Shown: positions 7,151 through 8,635 of the stretch, in pieces
Layout of the letters: the number at the start of each line of letters is the position of its first letter
Position numbering within the stretch: the stretch's first letter is position 1
Assembly (NCBI GenBank): GCA_025353235.1
Contig: JANXQZ010000017.1
Location: 1 to 8,635 of the forward strand
Source: Bryobacterales bacterium
GTDB lineage: Bacteria; Acidobacteriota; Terriglobia; Bryobacterales; Bryobacteraceae
Length of the DNA: 8,635 bases
Reading direction: 5' to 3'
Notes under the pieces: model-generated
Seen by the model: the letters and a program-made list of their open reading frames with translations, nothing else
Told to the model about the DNA's origin: nothing
Database searches by the model: none
Translations under genes and position numbers: made by a program

Positions 7151-8475
7151 CCCAGACTCGCTGGAGCGTGCTAGCCGCTGGGCTGGCTTTTGCACAGTTG
7201 TGCTTCGGAGCGGATTATGTCGTGGAGGTTGAGGCCGGAACGAACATCGCCAGCCTCGCTTCGAAATACGGTTTTACGATCGTCAAGTCGTACGCGGGCC
7301 CGACGGAAGTCAGCTACCGCGTCACCACCGTACAGCCTCTGACTGCGCAGGCACTGCAGGCGTTGAGTCGCGAGAAAAGCGTTGAGCAGGTAGACTCCAA
7401 TGCAACCATTCACTCGCCGGAGTCCGCGCATCCTCAAGGCAGCGGCAAGCTGGAACCACTCGGAACCTTATTTGACAGCCGCGCTGGCACGTACTTTTAC
7501 GGCAGCCACGTGTTGGCCGCGTACGTGAACCAGCCAGGTACGGCGATGATCCAACTGGCGCAAGCGCATCTGTCGTTCGGCACGGGCTCGGGGATTGTCG
7601 CCATCATCGACACGGGTGTCGACACGGGCCATCCGGCGCTGCTGAATGCGCTGGTTCCAGGCTACGACTTCACTCGGGACAGGCCGGATACGGTATCGGA
7701 GTTGCATGATTTGACGCCCGACGCAGCGGCGGCACTCAATCAATCCACGGTGGAGATTTTGGACACGAAGAAGGCGGTGGTTGCGCTGTCGCAGTCGACC
7801 GTAGAGATTCTGGATCAGTCCACGGTAGAGATTCTAGATGCGCAGGGCTTGCCATCGGCGTTTGGTCATGGAACGATGACGGCTGGGCTGGTACACCTGG
7901 TGGCACCGAACGCGAGGATCATGCCTTTGAAAGCCTTTCGCGCCGATGGCTCCGCTTCGTTATTTGACATCGACCGGGCTATTCGTTACGCGACGGACCA
8001 CGGCGCAAATGTGATCAATATGAGCTTCAGCTACGCGATGGACTCACCTGTTTTGAAGGCCGCGATTCAGTATGCCACCAGTCACGGCGTGCTGGCGGTG
8101 GCATCGTCAGGCAACGATGGACGGGAGATGGCCGCGTATCCAGCTTCGTATCCGTATGTGATCGGAGTGGGCTCGACAAACTTCTCCGACCGGCGTAGCC
8201 CGTTCAGCAATCACGGAAAGTCGGCACGCACGTCGGCAGTGGGGGAAGCCTTGGTGACGTTGTACCCAGGTGGAAACTACGCGGCGGTATGGGGCACCAG
8301 TTTCAGCACGGCGCTGGTGTCCGGGGCGGCGGCCTTGATGCGCCCGCTGGACCCCAGGCTTCGTTACGGATCGTTTTGCGATGCGCTGGATAGAGGAGTC
8401 CAGCTCGATCTGGATATGGGCGACGCGCGGCTGGACCTGTTCCGGTCGCTGACCTCGCTGCTAAGGTCCCGCTAA
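7147..8475 (+). CDS. Exported S8 (subtilisin) family serine protease with three QSTVEILD repeats
   Basis: A 442-residue subtilase. A signal peptide (MTQTRWSVLAAGLAF, likely cleavage after CFG at residue 21) precedes an inhibitor-like propeptide (about 22-110, VVEVEAGTNIASLASKYGF) and the catalytic domain (about 130-430). The triad is complete: D155 in AIIDTGVDTGHP, H241 in FGHGTMTAGL and S385 in WGTSFSTALVSGAAAL; the oxyanion-hole Asn is N323 in VASSGNDG. The Asp-His distance is 86 residues, against 32 in subtilisin BPN'. The extra segment carries three exact QSTVEILD copies (199-206, 216-223, 224-231). No C-terminal anchor is seen. The GTG start overlaps the previous stop (GTGA) and has a purine-rich Shine-Dalgarno (AAGGGGGG, 7130-7137, 9 nt away). 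It presumably digests protein outside the cytoplasm; the natural substrate is unknown. Confidence 0.93.
   Translation: MTQTRWSVLAAGLAFAQLCFGADYVVEVEAGTNIASLASKYGFTIVKSYAGPTEVSYRVTTVQPLTAQALQALSREKSVEQVDSNATIHSPESAHPQGSGKLEPLGTLFDSRAGTYFYGSHVLAAYVNQPGTAMIQLAQAHLSFGTGSGIVAIIDTGVDTGHPALLNALVPGYDFTRDRPDTVSELHDLTPDAAAALNQSTVEILDTKKAVVALSQSTVEILDQSTVEILDAQGLPSAFGHGTMTAGLVHLVAPNARIMPLKAFRADGSASLFDIDRAIRYATDHGANVINMSFSYAMDSPVLKAAIQYATSHGVLAVASSGNDGREMAAYPASYPYVIGVGSTNFSDRRSPFSNHGKSARTSAVGEALVTLYPGGNYAAVWGTSFSTALVSGAAALMRPLDPRLRYGSFCDALDRGVQLDLDMGDARLDLFRSLTSLLRSR
7741..7839 (+). repeat. Three-copy 24-nt coding repeat (QSTVEILD) inside the protease gene
   Basis: Copies lie at 7741-7764, 7792-7815 and 7816-7839; the last two are directly adjacent. 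All three translate to QSTVEILD, yet the DNA differs only at synonymous positions: six codons between copies 1 and 2, four between 1 and 3, and three between 2 and 3. The first two copies share a looser lead-in (AALN and VALS). The stretch lies in the insert between the catalytic Asp and His of the subtilase. Confidence 0.95.
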
Positions 8476-8477
8476 TT

Positions 8478-8592
8478 TAGGCTGTGTCACGAAATAACCG
8501 ATCCACTCTGGGAGGGGCGGCCTGAGACGCCGCCCCCCGAAAACGTCGGTTATCCAACAAAACTATATGACATGGTTATTCTGAGACAGCTA
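8478..8592. mobile_element. MITE-like non-autonomous element of about 115 bp
   Basis: The left end (8478-8499, TAGGCTGTGTCACG then AAATAACC) and the reverse complement of the right end (8574-8592, TAGCTGTCTCAGAATAACC) align over 22 columns with one mismatch and three single-base gaps. Both ends carry TA. The 8-mer GCTAATTT occurs directly on the left (8471-8478) and across the right end (8589-8596). Either a TA target duplication (IS630/Tc1-like) or an 8-bp duplication fits. There is no coding capacity. The left copy of the 8-mer supplies the TAA stop of the protease. The parent transposase family cannot be named from the ends alone. Confidence 0.5.
8494..8553 (+). other. Nested inverted repeats with strong GC hairpin downstream of the protease
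   Basis: GGGGCGGC (8514-8521) pairs with GCCGCCCC (8529-8536) around a 7-nt loop, and ATAACCGA (8494-8501) pairs with TCGGTTAT (8546-8553) outside it. The structure could stop or stabilise the 3' end of the protease mRNA. It is followed by CGAAAACG rather than a T-run, so it is not a classical intrinsic terminator. It is probably the internal structure of the MITE-like element. Confidence 0.6.
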
Positions 8593-8635
8593 ATTTGATG
8601 TGCCGCGATGCGCGGCGGGCCGACCGAGAGCAGTA
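8593..8635. other. Unassigned tail of the window with one tight palindrome
   Basis: No gene is visible in these last bases. GCCGCG-ATG-CGCGGC (8602-8616) is a perfect 6-bp stem with a 3-nt loop. It lacks a T-run and its role is unknown. Confidence 0.3.

Noticed and set aside
7147..7212. Lipoprotein signal on the subtilase (Cys19)
   Set aside because: The residues before Cys19 (F-A-Q-L) do not make a lipobox; an ordinary signal peptide with cleavage after residue 21 fits better.
8514..8545. Rho-independent terminator after the protease gene
   Set aside because: The hairpin is strong but is followed by CGAAAACG with no run of T, so a classical intrinsic terminator is not supported.

Overview
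The window is GC-rich, densely coding DNA with every gene on the + strand. I see no tRNA, rRNA, CRISPR array or transposase gene. High GC, Gram-negative-style exported proteins and the set of ECF sigma factor, TPR-CHAT protein, zinc-finger-like protein and S8 peptidase suggest a soil-type bacterium. My best guess is Acidobacteriota (Bryobacterales/Solibacter-like); this is an inference from gene style, not a proven placement.

Layout. Positions 3-3098 hold the end of a DppB-type permease (cut by the left edge), a complete DppC-type permease and a DppA-type periplasmic binding protein, i.e. most of a peptide ABC importer. No ATPase subunit is visible. An ECF-like sigma factor (3095-3664) follows, overlapping the binding-protein gene by 4 nt. 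Next is a 912-residue TPR-CHAT caspase-like protein (3661-6399), which overlaps the sigma gene by 4 nt through a TTGA junction and has a strong Shine-Dalgarno. These five genes look like one transcription unit. A short AT-rich gap (6400-6460) carries a good housekeeping-type promoter, TTGAAA-N16-TATATT. It precedes a soluble protein with an N-terminal His/Cys cluster resembling anti-sigma zinc fingers (6461-7150). An exported subtilisin-family protease (7147-8475) is coupled to that gene by a GTGA overlap. Right after the protease stop codon lies a non-coding element of about 115 bp with imperfect terminal inverted repeats, an 8-bp flanking direct repeat and a GC-rich hairpin. It looks like a MITE.

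How they may work together (inference). The arrangement puts a sigma factor, a caspase-like TPR-CHAT protease and a possible anti-sigma next to an exported protease and a peptide importer. It recalls type III-E CRISPR loci, where a TPR-CHAT protease cleaves a protein that restrains an RpoE-type sigma factor, but no Cas gene or CRISPR is present here. The most unusual signal is in the subtilisin. Between its catalytic Asp and His there is a long insert with three exact copies of the octapeptide QSTVEILD. These copies are encoded by different synonymous codons, so the peptide itself appears to be what is conserved. Its VEILD ending resembles a caspase-type site, making it a candidate processing or regulatory element.
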